DNA from: an uncultured Bacilli bacterium
Lineage (GTDB): Bacteria; Bacillota_I; Bacilli_A; RF39; UBA660
DNA: 40,715 nt
Assembly: GCA_934085595.1 (NCBI GenBank)
Contig: CAKOHK010000008.1
Span: forward strand, 1-40,715
Direction of reading: 5' to 3'
Shown: positions 1 through 8,209 of the stretch, piece by piece
Numbering within the stretch: the first letter of the stretch is position 1
Layout of the letters: each line of letters begins with the position of its first letter
Position numbers and translations under genes: made by a program
The notes under the pieces: model-generated
What the model was told of the DNA's origin: nothing
Database searches by the model: none
Seen by the model: only the letters and a program-made list of their open reading frames with translations

Positions 1-1470
1 AATGAAATGTATATTTCAGAGCTTTTATATTCTATAAAAATAGATAATGAGAATACTTATACAATTGACATAGAGCCGGGAGAAACAGAACACACTATAG
101 AAATAACAAGCCTTTCCGGAATAAGTACTAACTATAAACTAGCTTACTTAAATAATGATAATTTAGAAGTAAAATACGCAAGTGATTATATGGATGCATC
201 ATTTGGTGGTATTGTAATGACTAGAACTATGTCACTAACAATAAAAAACACAAATGCAGAAAAGCAAACATTATCACTTATGGTATTTGGAGGATATTCA
301 TTTAATGATGTGGAAGAAGTAAAAGTATTAGAAACATATACAGAAATAGACACAAATTATTTACATTACGATTATGAAACAACAGCATTATATATAGATA
401 ATACAAGAGTAGATAAACTTGATAGTACTAAAAAATATAAATTAACAAATTACACCTGTAGTAACGATGCAGAAGTAACATATGATTCAGTAAACAGTAT
501 AATAAATATTAAAACTTATGATCAAACCAAGTGCAGTTTATATTTTAAAGAAATTAAGATACTTACAGATTATTTAATACTGAACTATGGTAAGTTAGGT
601 TTAACAAAAATAAATCAAAATGCAACAGGTAATCAAAACTACGATACGACAGAATATAGATATCAAGGAAAAGAGCCAAATAATTATATAACGTTTAATG
701 ATGAAGTAGGTGTGTGGAGAATAATAGGAGTATTTGAAGCGGAAACCCCAAATGATGATGGAACATATAAAAAAGAAAATAAAGTAAAGATAGTAAGAGA
801 CAATATAAAAACTGCAGCATGGTCTTATAAAGAATCAAATGCCACACAAAACAAGAATGATTGGACAACAGCAACCCTAATGATACTTTTAAATAGTGGA
901 CCATACTACAATAGAACAAAAGGATACACACAGCTTGCTTGTTCAACTGGATACGATACTACAGTTAATAGTAGTGCTATATGTAATTATGAAAACAATG
1001 GTTTAACAGATAATGCAAAAAATCAAATAAGTGATACAAGGTGGTACCTAGGTAATGCAATATATAATAATGGATATGGAAATATAAAAGAGCTATATGC
1101 TCAAGAACGAAGTACAAACGTAAATAGTGGTAATAAACAAACTTGGGATGGAAAAGTGGGACTTATATATCCAAGTGATTATATGTATGCAAGTAGTGCG
1201 TGTTATAATGATGATACTAAAAAAGGAAGTAATTATAAAGATGAAACTTGTATATCAACTAATTGGTTATTTTCTGGATCTTGGTATTGGGCTATATCGC
1301 CTTGCTCAGCGGATACTTATGGTGGAATGTTTATTCATATTGATGGTTTAGTAAGCAGCGCTCTTATATATTCAAATGACGGAGATGTAAGACCTACTTT
1401 ATATTTAAATTCCAATATAACCTATAATGGAGGCTCAGGAAACATAGACGATCCATTTATAATAAAATAG
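1..1470 (+). CDS. Secreted surface protein with TasA-like N-terminus and lectin-like C-terminus (5' end outside window)
   Basis: The frame is open from base 1, and the first visible codons (N-E-M-Y-I-S) match residue 45 onward of the full-length paralogue at 31478. About 44 residues, including signal peptide, start and promoter, therefore lie left of the window. Visible parts are a TasA/camelysin-like beta module (about the first 110 residues, with PGETEHTIEITS), a variable linker with paired Cys, and a C-terminal domain with WRIIGVFE, LNSGPYYNR, LIYPSDYMYASS and a final VRPTLYLN...DDPFII. That C-terminal pattern resembles DUF6273/C-type-lectin-like folds. No LPXTG signal or C-terminal membrane anchor is present. 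Function is not known; adhesion or ligand binding is inference. Whether its promoter has a poly-G tract, as the paralogue's does, cannot be seen. Confidence 0.85.
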   Translation, partial: NEMYISELLYSIKIDNENTYTIDIEPGETEHTIEITSLSGISTNYKLAYLNNDNLEVKYASDYMDASFGGIVMTRTMSLTIKNTNAEKQTLSLMVFGGYSFNDVEEVKVLETYTEIDTNYLHYDYETTALYIDNTRVDKLDSTKKYKLTNYTCSNDAEVTYDSVNSIINIKTYDQTKCSLYFKEIKILTDYLILNYGKLGLTKINQNATGNQNYDTTEYRYQGKEPNNYITFNDEVGVWRIIGVFEAETPNDDGTYKKENKVKIVRDNIKTAAWSYKESNATQNKNDWTTATLMILLNSGPYYNRTKGYTQLACSTGYDTTVNSSAICNYENNGLTDNAKNQISDTRWYLGNAIYNNGYGNIKELYAQERSTNVNSGNKQTWDGKVGLIYPSDYMYASSACYNDDTKKGSNYKDETCISTNWLFSGSWYWAISPCSADTYGGMFIHIDGLVSSALIYSNDGDVRPTLYLNSNITYNGGSGNIDDPFIIK

Positions 1471-1500
1471 TTACATTAAAATAAATATTTTATATGCATA

Positions 1501-1529
1501 TTGAAATATATCTTCAAGTAAAGTATAAT
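1501..1529 (+). promoter_or_regulatory. Fixed vegetative promoter of the 1556 surface gene
   Basis: A -35 TTGAAA (1501-1506) and a -10 TATAAT (1524-1529) are separated by exactly 17 bp of mixed sequence. There is no poly-G tract, unlike the close paralogue at 20374. The Shine-Dalgarno sequence AAAGGAG precedes the ATG at 1556. Confidence 0.75.
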
Positions 1530-1555
1530 ACTGATAGAAGATAAAGGAGCATATT

Positions 1556-4500
1556 ATGAAAGACAAAAAAGTAATTTATACAATATTTTTGGCATGTGTA
1601 CTTGTGATAACAATTTCATTAAGTTACGCATACTTTAGTAATATAATATTAGGAAATGAAGAAGCGAAAAATATAAATGTTTCAGCAGGAAATCTAGCAT
1701 TATACTACAATAGTGGTCCTGAAATCAAAGTAGAAAATATTGAGCCAGATCTTTCAATAATAAAAGAATTTACTGTAACAAATATAGGAGACTTCGATGC
1801 TAACTTTGATATTAATATGGTGGACATGGTTAACACTATTGAAAAAGATGAGTTTACATACTCATTATCATGTGAAGCGTTTGAAAATTATGGACTTGAA
1901 ACTCAAACAAGTAAAGGCAAGTGTGATGGCCAAGAGGCAATACCATTTAATTATAGTGAAACTCCAACGTCTCAAAAATTAAAAGGTAATAATTTAATAA
2001 AACCAGCAATAACAAATAAATACACATTAACTATTACATTTATCGAAACCAACGCAGCACAGAATTATAACCAAGGTAAAAAATTTACAGGAAAAATACA
2101 AATAAACGAATATAACTTTAATAGCACAGATGTACCAGTAATAAATAATGCAAAAATAGATAATTTATTATTAACTGCCCTTTTAAAAGATTCAACCGGG
2201 CTTAATGCATATGCAGTAACAAGCGCAGATGCAAAAGAACCTTCATCATGGAAGAATGTAAGCAAAAAAGAATATTCAGTTAGTGATAAAGTAGATGATT
2301 ATGATAAGAAGTTGTGGGTTAAAAATATAGATGGAAATGTAATATATAAAGATTTAACACCAATATCTAATCTAACAATAGATCCAGCAGGTGGAACATA
2401 TAAAGGTTCAACTGGAAGTATAACAACAAGTGAAAGATATAAAGCAGAAATAGAATTAAGCGATCCAACAAGAGAAGGATATACATTTACTGGATGGAAT
2501 GTAACAGGAGAAAGAAGTACATTAAAAGATTCAAGTACAGCTATGCTTATAAATAAAATAAGAATGATGAGTACAAAACTTGCTGAAGGAAATAGTTCTG
2601 TTAAAACATTGGTAATGGGAATTGAGGCAACAAAAGTAACAGCGACATGGCAGCAAAATAATTACAATTTAACAATTAATCCAAATGGTGGAACATATAA
2701 AGGAAGTATTGAAACTAAGACTTCTAGTGTAAAATATGAAACTGATGTAAACATATCTGATCCGGTAAGAGAAGGATGTACATTTACAGGATGGACACTA
2801 AGTAGTGATTTAAGCAAACTAAATGGTAATGTGTTAACTATGGGGCGTGAAGATTGCATATTAACAGCAAACTGGGTAGTTAATTCTTATCCATGGATAG
2901 CATACCATAATAAAATGAATGTAAGTGGAAGCGGATATACTTTAGTAAGTGCAGATACAAAAGAAGGTACTGCTGACTTTGGAACTAAAATAACACCTAC
3001 AGTAAACACTTATACTGGATTTACAAGTCCATCATCAAAAACAATAACAATAGTGGTAGACACAAAACCAAGTACTAAGAATGTAGTGAATTATAATTAT
3101 GATAGAAATAAATACACACTTACTATAAATCCTAATGGTGGAACTTATAATGGAAGTACATCAAATACTATAACTAGTGAGTACTTTGAAACCGTAAAGA
3201 CAATACCTAGTCCTACAAGAGAAGGATATACATTTAAAAACTGGACTATAGCAGGAAATTCTACACTAGTTGATACAACACTTACAATTGGAAGTGAAAG
3301 CACAAATTTAGTAGCAAATTATGAAGCAAATAAATACACAGTAAGTTTTAATCCAAACGGAGGAACTGTAGATACATCAAGTATAGAAGTAACATATGGT
3401 AGTACTTATGGAACACTTCCTACACCTATAAGAGATGGATACAACTTTATAGGTTGGTACACAGATGCAAGTGGTGGGGGAGCAGTTCTTGCTTCATCAC
3501 AAGTAAAAATAACAGAAAGTCAAACATTATATGCTAGGTGGGAAGAGAAAACTATAAATACTACGTCACTTCTTAATAGTTATAAATGTAATAATAAAAC
3601 AGTAGGTGAAGGTGATTATGTTATGACATACACAGGAAACTGTGAGGTTACTGAAACATCTAGTGGAGAATTTCAAATTAAGCTTTTAACAAGCGGAACA
3701 TTTAGATTAAATGGTGCATCAATTGTTGATGTCTTTGCCGTAGGAGGTGGAGGCGGTGGTTCTTCTACTTCCGGTGGTGGAGGTGGATATACCACTTATA
3801 AACAAGCTTTATCAAACTTATCAAATAAAGATATTGCAATGACTATCGGAGCAGGTGGAGCAGTTGACAACAATGGCGCAGCTACATCAGTTGGAGATAT
3901 TTTTAGTGTTTCCGGAGGAACAGCTGCAACCACAACAGGTGGTTCTGGAGGAAATGGAGGCGGAGGCCACGGTGGCACACATTCTGAATGGGGATGTACT
4001 GAAAGATGGGATCAAGCAGGATGCGTAGCCTGGGGTAACATATATTCATACGGCGATGGAGGTAACGGAGGAAGTTACGGAAACAGCGGAACAAGTGGAA
4101 CACTTGAAGCTACCACCGGAGGATCTGGTCAAGGAACTACAACATGCGAGTTTAATGAAGGAAACTTAAGTGGATGTACTAATGGAGACAATTACGCATA
4201 TTCTGCCGGAGGATACGGATGCGGAGATAAAGCAAACGGAACTACAGGAAAAGGAAAAAGTGGAGATAACTCAGGACGTGGTGGTAACTGTAAAGTTGCG
4301 GGTTCTTCAGGAGTAATAATTTTAAGAAGTAGAAATACTAAAGATATAACTGCTGGATCTAAAACAATCGGAACATACGATGGGAAATTTACAGTTGAAG
4401 GTGACGAGAATAACTGGGTAGTAAGATTTTTAACAGACGGAACTTTAAAGTTTAAAGAAAACATAGACATAGATGCCTTTGCAGTCGCTGGTGGAGGAGG

Positions 4501-5101
4501 CGGATCTTCTACATCAGGTGGTGGCGGTGGCTATACAAATTATGTAGCCGGTGCTAATGCAACTGCAGGCACAGAATATGCAGTAGTTATCGGAAAAGGC
4601 GGAGATATAAATGCTGCTGGAGGAGATAGTAGTTTATCCGCTATCATAACAGCTAAAGGAGGAGGAGCAGGCTCTACCACTGGAGGAAACGGTGGCTCTG
4701 GAGGCGGAGGTTATGGTGGCACACATTCTGAATGGGGATGTACTGTACAATGGGACCAAGGTTGTGCCGTTGATGCAGATGGACATCCGTACTATGGATA
4801 CATATACACATATGGAAAAGGTGGCAACGGAGGAAGCATAGGAGATAATGGAACCAGCGGAACACTCGAAGCAACCGCTGGAGGAACCGGTCAAGGTACT
4901 ACAACATGTGAATTTAACGAAGGAACTACATCTAGCTGTACAAATGGCCAAAACTATGCTTATTCATCAGGAGGCTATGGATGTGGAACTGGAGGAAATG
5001 GAACAAACGGAAGCGGAAAGAGTGGAAGTAACTCTGGTAGTGGAGGCCAGTGCCAATCAACAGGCTATAGTGGAATTATAGCAATAAGAAATAAAAGGTA
5101 A
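1556..5101 (+). CDS. Giant secreted protein: TasA-like N-terminus, InlB-type repeats, two tandem Gly-rich domains
   Basis: This is an 1181-residue secreted protein. Residues about 7-27 form a membrane/signal segment followed by SYAYFSN, the SipW-type signal seen in TasA and camelysin; residues 28-190 continue as a TasA-like module (GNLALYY, then IKEFTVTNIGDF). Listeria-Bacteroides (Flg_new/InlB) repeats with INPNGGTY, REGYTFTGW and TANW motifs begin near residues 275, 371, 523 and 595. A module starting YPWIAYHNKMN lies at about 445-520. The C-terminus holds two copies of a Gly-rich domain (about 670-930 and 930-1181), each with VGGGGGG-type starts, TTTCEFNEG, GGYGCG and a final SGVII/SGIIAIR. 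The copies share unusual Cys and Trp positions (THSEWGCT). No sortase motif is present. A surface adhesin or matrix role is inference. It is nearly identical to the 20374 protein through the N-terminal two thirds, then diverges. Confidence 0.93.
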   Translation: MKDKKVIYTIFLACVLVITISLSYAYFSNIILGNEEAKNINVSAGNLALYYNSGPEIKVENIEPDLSIIKEFTVTNIGDFDANFDINMVDMVNTIEKDEFTYSLSCEAFENYGLETQTSKGKCDGQEAIPFNYSETPTSQKLKGNNLIKPAITNKYTLTITFIETNAAQNYNQGKKFTGKIQINEYNFNSTDVPVINNAKIDNLLLTALLKDSTGLNAYAVTSADAKEPSSWKNVSKKEYSVSDKVDDYDKKLWVKNIDGNVIYKDLTPISNLTIDPAGGTYKGSTGSITTSERYKAEIELSDPTREGYTFTGWNVTGERSTLKDSSTAMLINKIRMMSTKLAEGNSSVKTLVMGIEATKVTATWQQNNYNLTINPNGGTYKGSIETKTSSVKYETDVNISDPVREGCTFTGWTLSSDLSKLNGNVLTMGREDCILTANWVVNSYPWIAYHNKMNVSGSGYTLVSADTKEGTADFGTKITPTVNTYTGFTSPSSKTITIVVDTKPSTKNVVNYNYDRNKYTLTINPNGGTYNGSTSNTITSEYFETVKTIPSPTREGYTFKNWTIAGNSTLVDTTLTIGSESTNLVANYEANKYTVSFNPNGGTVDTSSIEVTYGSTYGTLPTPIRDGYNFIGWYTDASGGGAVLASSQVKITESQTLYARWEEKTINTTSLLNSYKCNNKTVGEGDYVMTYTGNCEVTETSSGEFQIKLLTSGTFRLNGASIVDVFAVGGGGGGSSTSGGGGGYTTYKQALSNLSNKDIAMTIGAGGAVDNNGAATSVGDIFSVSGGTAATTTGGSGGNGGGGHGGTHSEWGCTERWDQAGCVAWGNIYSYGDGGNGGSYGNSGTSGTLEATTGGSGQGTTTCEFNEGNLSGCTNGDNYAYSAGGYGCGDKANGTTGKGKSGDNSGRGGNCKVAGSSGVIILRSRNTKDITAGSKTIGTYDGKFTVEGDENNWVVRFLTDGTLKFKENIDIDAFAVAGGGGGSSTSGGGGGYTNYVAGANATAGTEYAVVIGKGGDINAAGGDSSLSAIITAKGGGAGSTTGGNGGSGGGGYGGTHSEWGCTVQWDQGCAVDADGHPYYGYIYTYGKGGNGGSIGDNGTSGTLEATAGGTGQGTTTCEFNEGTTSSCTNGQNYAYSSGGYGCGTGGNGTNGSGKSGSNSGSGGQCQSTGYSGIIAIRNKR

Positions 5102-5165
5102 ATTACCATTAATTGGAAAACTATATTTAACTAAAAGATACATAATAAAAATAGGGTGATCTTTT

Positions 5166-5558
5166 ATGAAAAATATAGTTTTTAAATTATTAATTTTTAC
5201 ATTTTTATTTTTTATATTTAACATAACAGAAATAGACTCTGAAATAAATAAAAAAATCATATATAATTTAAACAATATATATGAAGAAAACTATTATACC
5301 TTATATCTAAAAGACATAAACTCAAATAAATTAATTGATATAGTAGATGATATGAATCTTAAAATAACATCATATACTATAAATGATAAAAAGTACTATG
5401 TTAAAGATATCTTTTCGCTAGTAGATGAATACACTAAAGATATGCCTCTTGAAAATAAACTATATTATAGTATTAATGGCATCAAAATAGACAAAATAAA
5501 CTTAAGGTGCAAAGTCAAAGACATAATAAAACTAGAAAAAGATAATATAATTTATTAA
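5166..5558 (+). CDS. Small secreted or membrane-anchored protein of unknown function
   Basis: I do not recognise this 130-residue protein. Residues 5-20 are a hydrophobic run (FKLLIFTFLFFIF) that could be a signal peptide or single membrane anchor. The rest is polar and rich in Lys, Asp, Asn and Ile, with no Cys pair or catalytic motif that I can name. AGGGTGAT is a good Shine-Dalgarno sequence 5 bases before the ATG. It stands alone, 64 bases after the giant surface gene at 1556 and convergent with the PAP2 gene. No strong promoter is evident, so it may be read through from upstream. It could be an accessory to the surface protein, but nothing in the sequence proves this. Confidence 0.7.
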   Translation: MKNIVFKLLIFTFLFFIFNITEIDSEINKKIIYNLNNIYEENYYTLYLKDINSNKLIDIVDDMNLKITSYTINDKKYYVKDIFSLVDEYTKDMPLENKLYYSINGIKIDKINLRCKVKDIIKLEKDNIIY

Positions 5559-5564
5559 AAAATA

Positions 5565-5609
5565 ACACCAACACTTTAGCTAAGAAACTAAAGGTTGGTG
5601 TACACTATA
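5565..5609. terminator. Shared terminator between convergent genes
   Basis: The stem ACACCAAC+CTTTAG (5565-5579) pairs with CTAAAG+GTTGGTGT (5588-5601) around an 8-base loop, with one bulged A. The T-rich tail is on the minus strand (TATTTTTT), so it mainly ends the PAP2 gene but may act in both directions. Confidence 0.8.
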
Positions 5610-5617
5610 TAATATGA

Positions 5618-6265
5618 TTATTTTAAAGGAATGTTCCTATACAAATAATCTTGTAATTTAGTAAATATATTTATAACTGAATATATAAGAAATCCATAAC
5701 TAATACCACCAATAACATCTATAAAAGCATGTTGTTTAATAATAAGAGTTGATATTGGTACTAGAAGTGAAATAATTATAATAGGTATTCTATATTTATT
5801 ATCATATTTCTTACTACACATAAATAATATCCATATAATAGCGGTAGAACAATGTAAACTAGGGAAACAATTTCTAATAGGTGTATCAATAAAATACACT
5901 ATTTTTGTCATTGAACAAAGAATATTATCACAAATTAGACTTGGTCTTGTAACAGTAGTAGGAAGAATAATAAATATAATATCAGCTACAGTATTCATAA
6001 CAAAGCATGTAGTCAAATACTTAATAAACTCTTTCTTATCATTCTTATATATTAAAAATGGAACTGTAAATAAAAGTATATACCAAAGAGTATAAGGAAT
6101 AATCGCTATTTCATTAAAAGGAATCTTATTATCAATATCCATCATAACATTAATGCTGCTTCCTTGAAACTTAATTGCTATTTTATAAAATATAAGCTGC
6201 ATAATTACAACCATAACTATCATAAAGATAGGTAAAAAATATTTACTATTAACTAATTTCTTCAT
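5618..6265 (-). CDS. PAP2-family membrane phosphatase
   Basis: This is a 215-residue integral membrane protein with about six hydrophobic segments. It has the PAP2/type-2 phosphatidic acid phosphatase pattern: a degenerate first motif ending TRP (TVTRP), the second motif FPSLHCS, and the third motif KQHAFIDVIGG with the catalytic His and Asp. Family members remove phosphate from lipids such as phosphatidate or undecaprenyl diphosphate; the spacing resembles the inositol-phosphoceramide-synthase-like subgroup, so the substrate is uncertain. The start is supported by GGTGAT seven bases upstream on the minus strand. It is a single-gene unit divergent from der, with a probable promoter in the shared 97-bp gap. 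Confidence 0.87.
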   Translation of the reverse strand: MKKLVNSKYFLPIFMIVMVVIMQLIFYKIAIKFQGSSINVMMDIDNKIPFNEIAIIPYTLWYILLFTVPFLIYKNDKKEFIKYLTTCFVMNTVADIIFIILPTTVTRPSLICDNILCSMTKIVYFIDTPIRNCFPSLHCSTAIIWILFMCSKKYDNKYRIPIIIISLLVPISTLIIKQHAFIDVIGGISYGFLIYSVINIFTKLQDYLYRNIPLK

Positions 6266-6282
6266 AAATCACCACATAATAT

Positions 6283-6310
6283 ATTATACATAAAAAATAT
6301 TATTTTTCAA
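6283..6310 (-). promoter_or_regulatory. Probable promoter of the PAP2 gene
   Basis: Read on the minus strand, a -35 TTGAAA (6305-6310) and a -10 TATAAT (6283-6288) are separated by 16 bp, just upstream of the minus-strand start at 6265. Confidence 0.6.
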
Positions 6311-6317
6311 TAAACAC

Positions 6318-6346
6318 TAGTCAAAGTAAAAAAAATAATGTATACT
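6318..6346 (+). promoter_or_regulatory. Probable promoter of der
   Basis: TAGTCA (6318-6323) and TATACT (6341-6346) are separated by 17 bp and lie 17 bases before the der start. The -35 matches the consensus at 4 of 6 positions. Confidence 0.5.
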
Positions 6347-6362
6347 TATTATAGGTGAGAGT

Positions 6363-7679
6363 ATGAAGAAACAGACAATATGTTTAGTTGGTAGACCTAA
6401 CACCGGAAAGAGCACTCTATTTAATAGGATAGTTGGTAAAAAAATATCAATTATAGAAGATGTAGCGGGAGTTACAAGAGATAGAATTTATAGTAGTGCT
6501 TCATTTAATGACATACCATTTTATCTAATAGATACTGGAGGTATTGATTTAAGTGATGGAGTATTTAATCAAGAAATCAAAATGCAAGTTGAAATAGCGA
6601 TAGAAGAAAGTGACACCATTGTATTTGTTGTTGATGTGAAAGATGGACTTACATCAAATGATTTAATGATTAGAGATCTTCTAAAGAAAAGCAATAAAAA
6701 AGTAGTAGTCGCTATCAACAAAATGGACAATAAAACAAATGAACAAAATATGTATGAGTTCTATTCTCTAGGATTTGATGAATATTATCCTATATCAGCA
6801 GAACATGGAAGTGGTATTAAAGACATGCTTTCAAATATATGCAAAGGATATGAAAGTCAATTAGAAGAAATAGATGAGAACATCAAAATATCAGTGATTG
6901 GAAGACCGAACGTAGGAAAAAGTAGTTTAGTAAATGCTTTATTAAATGAAAAAAGAGTAATAGTAAGTGATGTAGCAGGAACTACAAGAGACGCTATTGA
7001 CACTAAGTTTACATATAATAAAGAAGAATATACTTTAATAGACACAGCAGGTCTTAGAAAAAAAGGAAAGATTTTTGAAGCAGTAGAAAAATATAGTTTG
7101 CTAAGAAGTATGAAAGCTATAGATAGAAGTGATGTATGTGTGCTTGTACTAGATGCAGTTACTGGAATAGTAGAGCATGATAAACATATCGCAGGATATG
7201 CTCTTGAAGCAGGAAAGCCAGTAGTACTCGTAGTAAATAAATGGGATATGATAGAAAATAAACAAAGTGCGGTAGATGAATGGAATAAAAAACTAGATTA
7301 TGAGTTCCAATTCATGACATACGCAAAAAGAGCATATTTAAGTGCTATGACTAAAAAAAGATTACATACACTTATGCCACTAGTACTAGAATCATACGAA
7401 AACTCACAAAAAGAAATTAAAACAAGTATTATAAATGATGTAATAAGAGATGCATTTATTGAAACACCACCACCATCATTTAAAGGAAAGAAATTAAAAA
7501 TATATTTTGCACATCAATCTGGAGTAAAGCCTCCAAGATTCGATATAGAAGTTAACTCTAAAGGACTTGTACATTTCTCATACTACAGGTATTTAGAAAA
7601 TAAAATTAGAGCTAACATAGATTTTAGTGGAACACCAATAGTAATACAATTCAAAAACAAAGGTGAAAAAGAATTATAG
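6363..7679 (+). CDS. der: Ribosome-assembly GTPase Der (EngA)
   Basis: This 438-residue protein has two tandem G domains, the hallmark of Der, which acts in late 50S subunit maturation. Domain 1 has the P-loop GRPNTGKS (about 10-17), DTGG and NKMD; domain 2 has GRPNVGKS (about 180-187), DTAG and NKWD. A C-terminal KH-like domain contains PPPSFKGKKLKIYFAHQ. The length matches the family norm. The start follows GGTGAG. It is followed after 9 bases by the DUF4176 gene, which has its own GGAGGA ribosome site, so the two form a short operon ended by the hairpin at 8028. Confidence 0.98.
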   Translation: MKKQTICLVGRPNTGKSTLFNRIVGKKISIIEDVAGVTRDRIYSSASFNDIPFYLIDTGGIDLSDGVFNQEIKMQVEIAIEESDTIVFVVDVKDGLTSNDLMIRDLLKKSNKKVVVAINKMDNKTNEQNMYEFYSLGFDEYYPISAEHGSGIKDMLSNICKGYESQLEEIDENIKISVIGRPNVGKSSLVNALLNEKRVIVSDVAGTTRDAIDTKFTYNKEEYTLIDTAGLRKKGKIFEAVEKYSLLRSMKAIDRSDVCVLVLDAVTGIVEHDKHIAGYALEAGKPVVLVVNKWDMIENKQSAVDEWNKKLDYEFQFMTYAKRAYLSAMTKKRLHTLMPLVLESYENSQKEIKTSIINDVIRDAFIETPPPSFKGKKLKIYFAHQSGVKPPRFDIEVNSKGLVHFSYYRYLENKIRANIDFSGTPIVIQFKNKGEKEL

Positions 7680-7688
7680 GAGGAAGAA

Positions 7689-8006
7689 ATGAATAAAAGT
7701 TTTTTACCAGTAGGTACAGTAGTAATACTAAAAAATGCTACTAAAAAAATTATGATTACAGGTTTTTGTTCTTTATCAAAAGAACACGAAGGAAAATTAT
7801 TTGATTACACAGGATGTATTTATCCAGAAGGAATATTATCATCAGATCAAATATGCTTATTTAACCAAGATCAAATAGATGAAGTATTTTTCAAAGGATA
7901 TGAAAATGATGAAGAAAAAACATTCAAAGAAAAACTTACTGAAAATTATGATCAAATAGTACAGTTAGCATCAGCAAAAACAAATAATGCAAATGCAGCT
8001 GCATAA
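7689..8006 (+). CDS. DUF4176-family small protein
   Basis: This 105-residue soluble protein has the DUF4176 pattern: a hydrophobic PVGTVVILK strand, then KIMITGF, the YPEG(I/F)L motif (FDYTGCIYPEGILSSDQICLFN) and an IDEVFFKGYEND tail. In many Bacillota this family is encoded near type VII (ESX/Yuk) secretion genes, and its biochemical role is unknown. Here no WXG100 or EssC gene is nearby; the partner is der, nine bases upstream. The Ala/Asn-rich tail after residue 95 is probably disordered. Confidence 0.83.
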   Translation: MNKSFLPVGTVVILKNATKKIMITGFCSLSKEHEGKLFDYTGCIYPEGILSSDQICLFNQDQIDEVFFKGYENDEEKTFKEKLTENYDQIVQLASAKTNNANAAA

Positions 8007-8027
8007 TAAAATAAGAATATAATATTT

Positions 8028-8060
8028 AAATATCTTGGGCTTCTAAGATATTTTTATTTT
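8028..8060 (+). terminator. Terminator of the der-DUF4176 unit
   Basis: AAATATCTT (8028-8036) pairs with AAGATATTT (8045-8053) around an 8-base loop and is followed by a T-rich tail. Confidence 0.85.
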
Positions 8061-8083
8061 ATAAAAAAAATTATGTAAAACAG

Positions 8084-8113
8084 TTGACAAATGCATATAT
8101 TTAATGATATCAT
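8084..8113 (+). promoter_or_regulatory. Likely promoter of the str operon
   Basis: TTGACA (8084-8089) is a perfect -35. The best -10 is TATCAT (8108-8113) after 18 bp. It is the only good promoter before rpsL. Confidence 0.55.
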
Positions 8114-8168
8114 TATCTAGATTTGAGTTTTTGTGCGTATGCCTTAAACTTATAAATAATATAAAGTA

Positions 8169-8192
8169 TGATACACCTGGTATTGTGTATCA
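8169..8192 (+). promoter_or_regulatory. Hairpin in the rpsL leader next to the ribosome-binding site
   Basis: TGATACAC (8169-8176) pairs perfectly with GTGTATCA (8185-8192) around CTGGTATT, and the AGGAAGGAG ribosome site follows directly. There is no T-run, so it is not a terminator. A role as a binding site for autogenous control by an operon protein such as S7 or S12 is inference. Confidence 0.5.
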
Positions 8193-8209
8193 GGAAGGAG
8201 AATTAAGAT

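Noticed and set aside
4192..4951. Pro/Ser-rich open frames on the minus strand opposite the Gly-rich domains
   Set aside because: They are antisense shadows of GGN codons; no ribosome sites or promoters, and the composition is explained by the sense strand.
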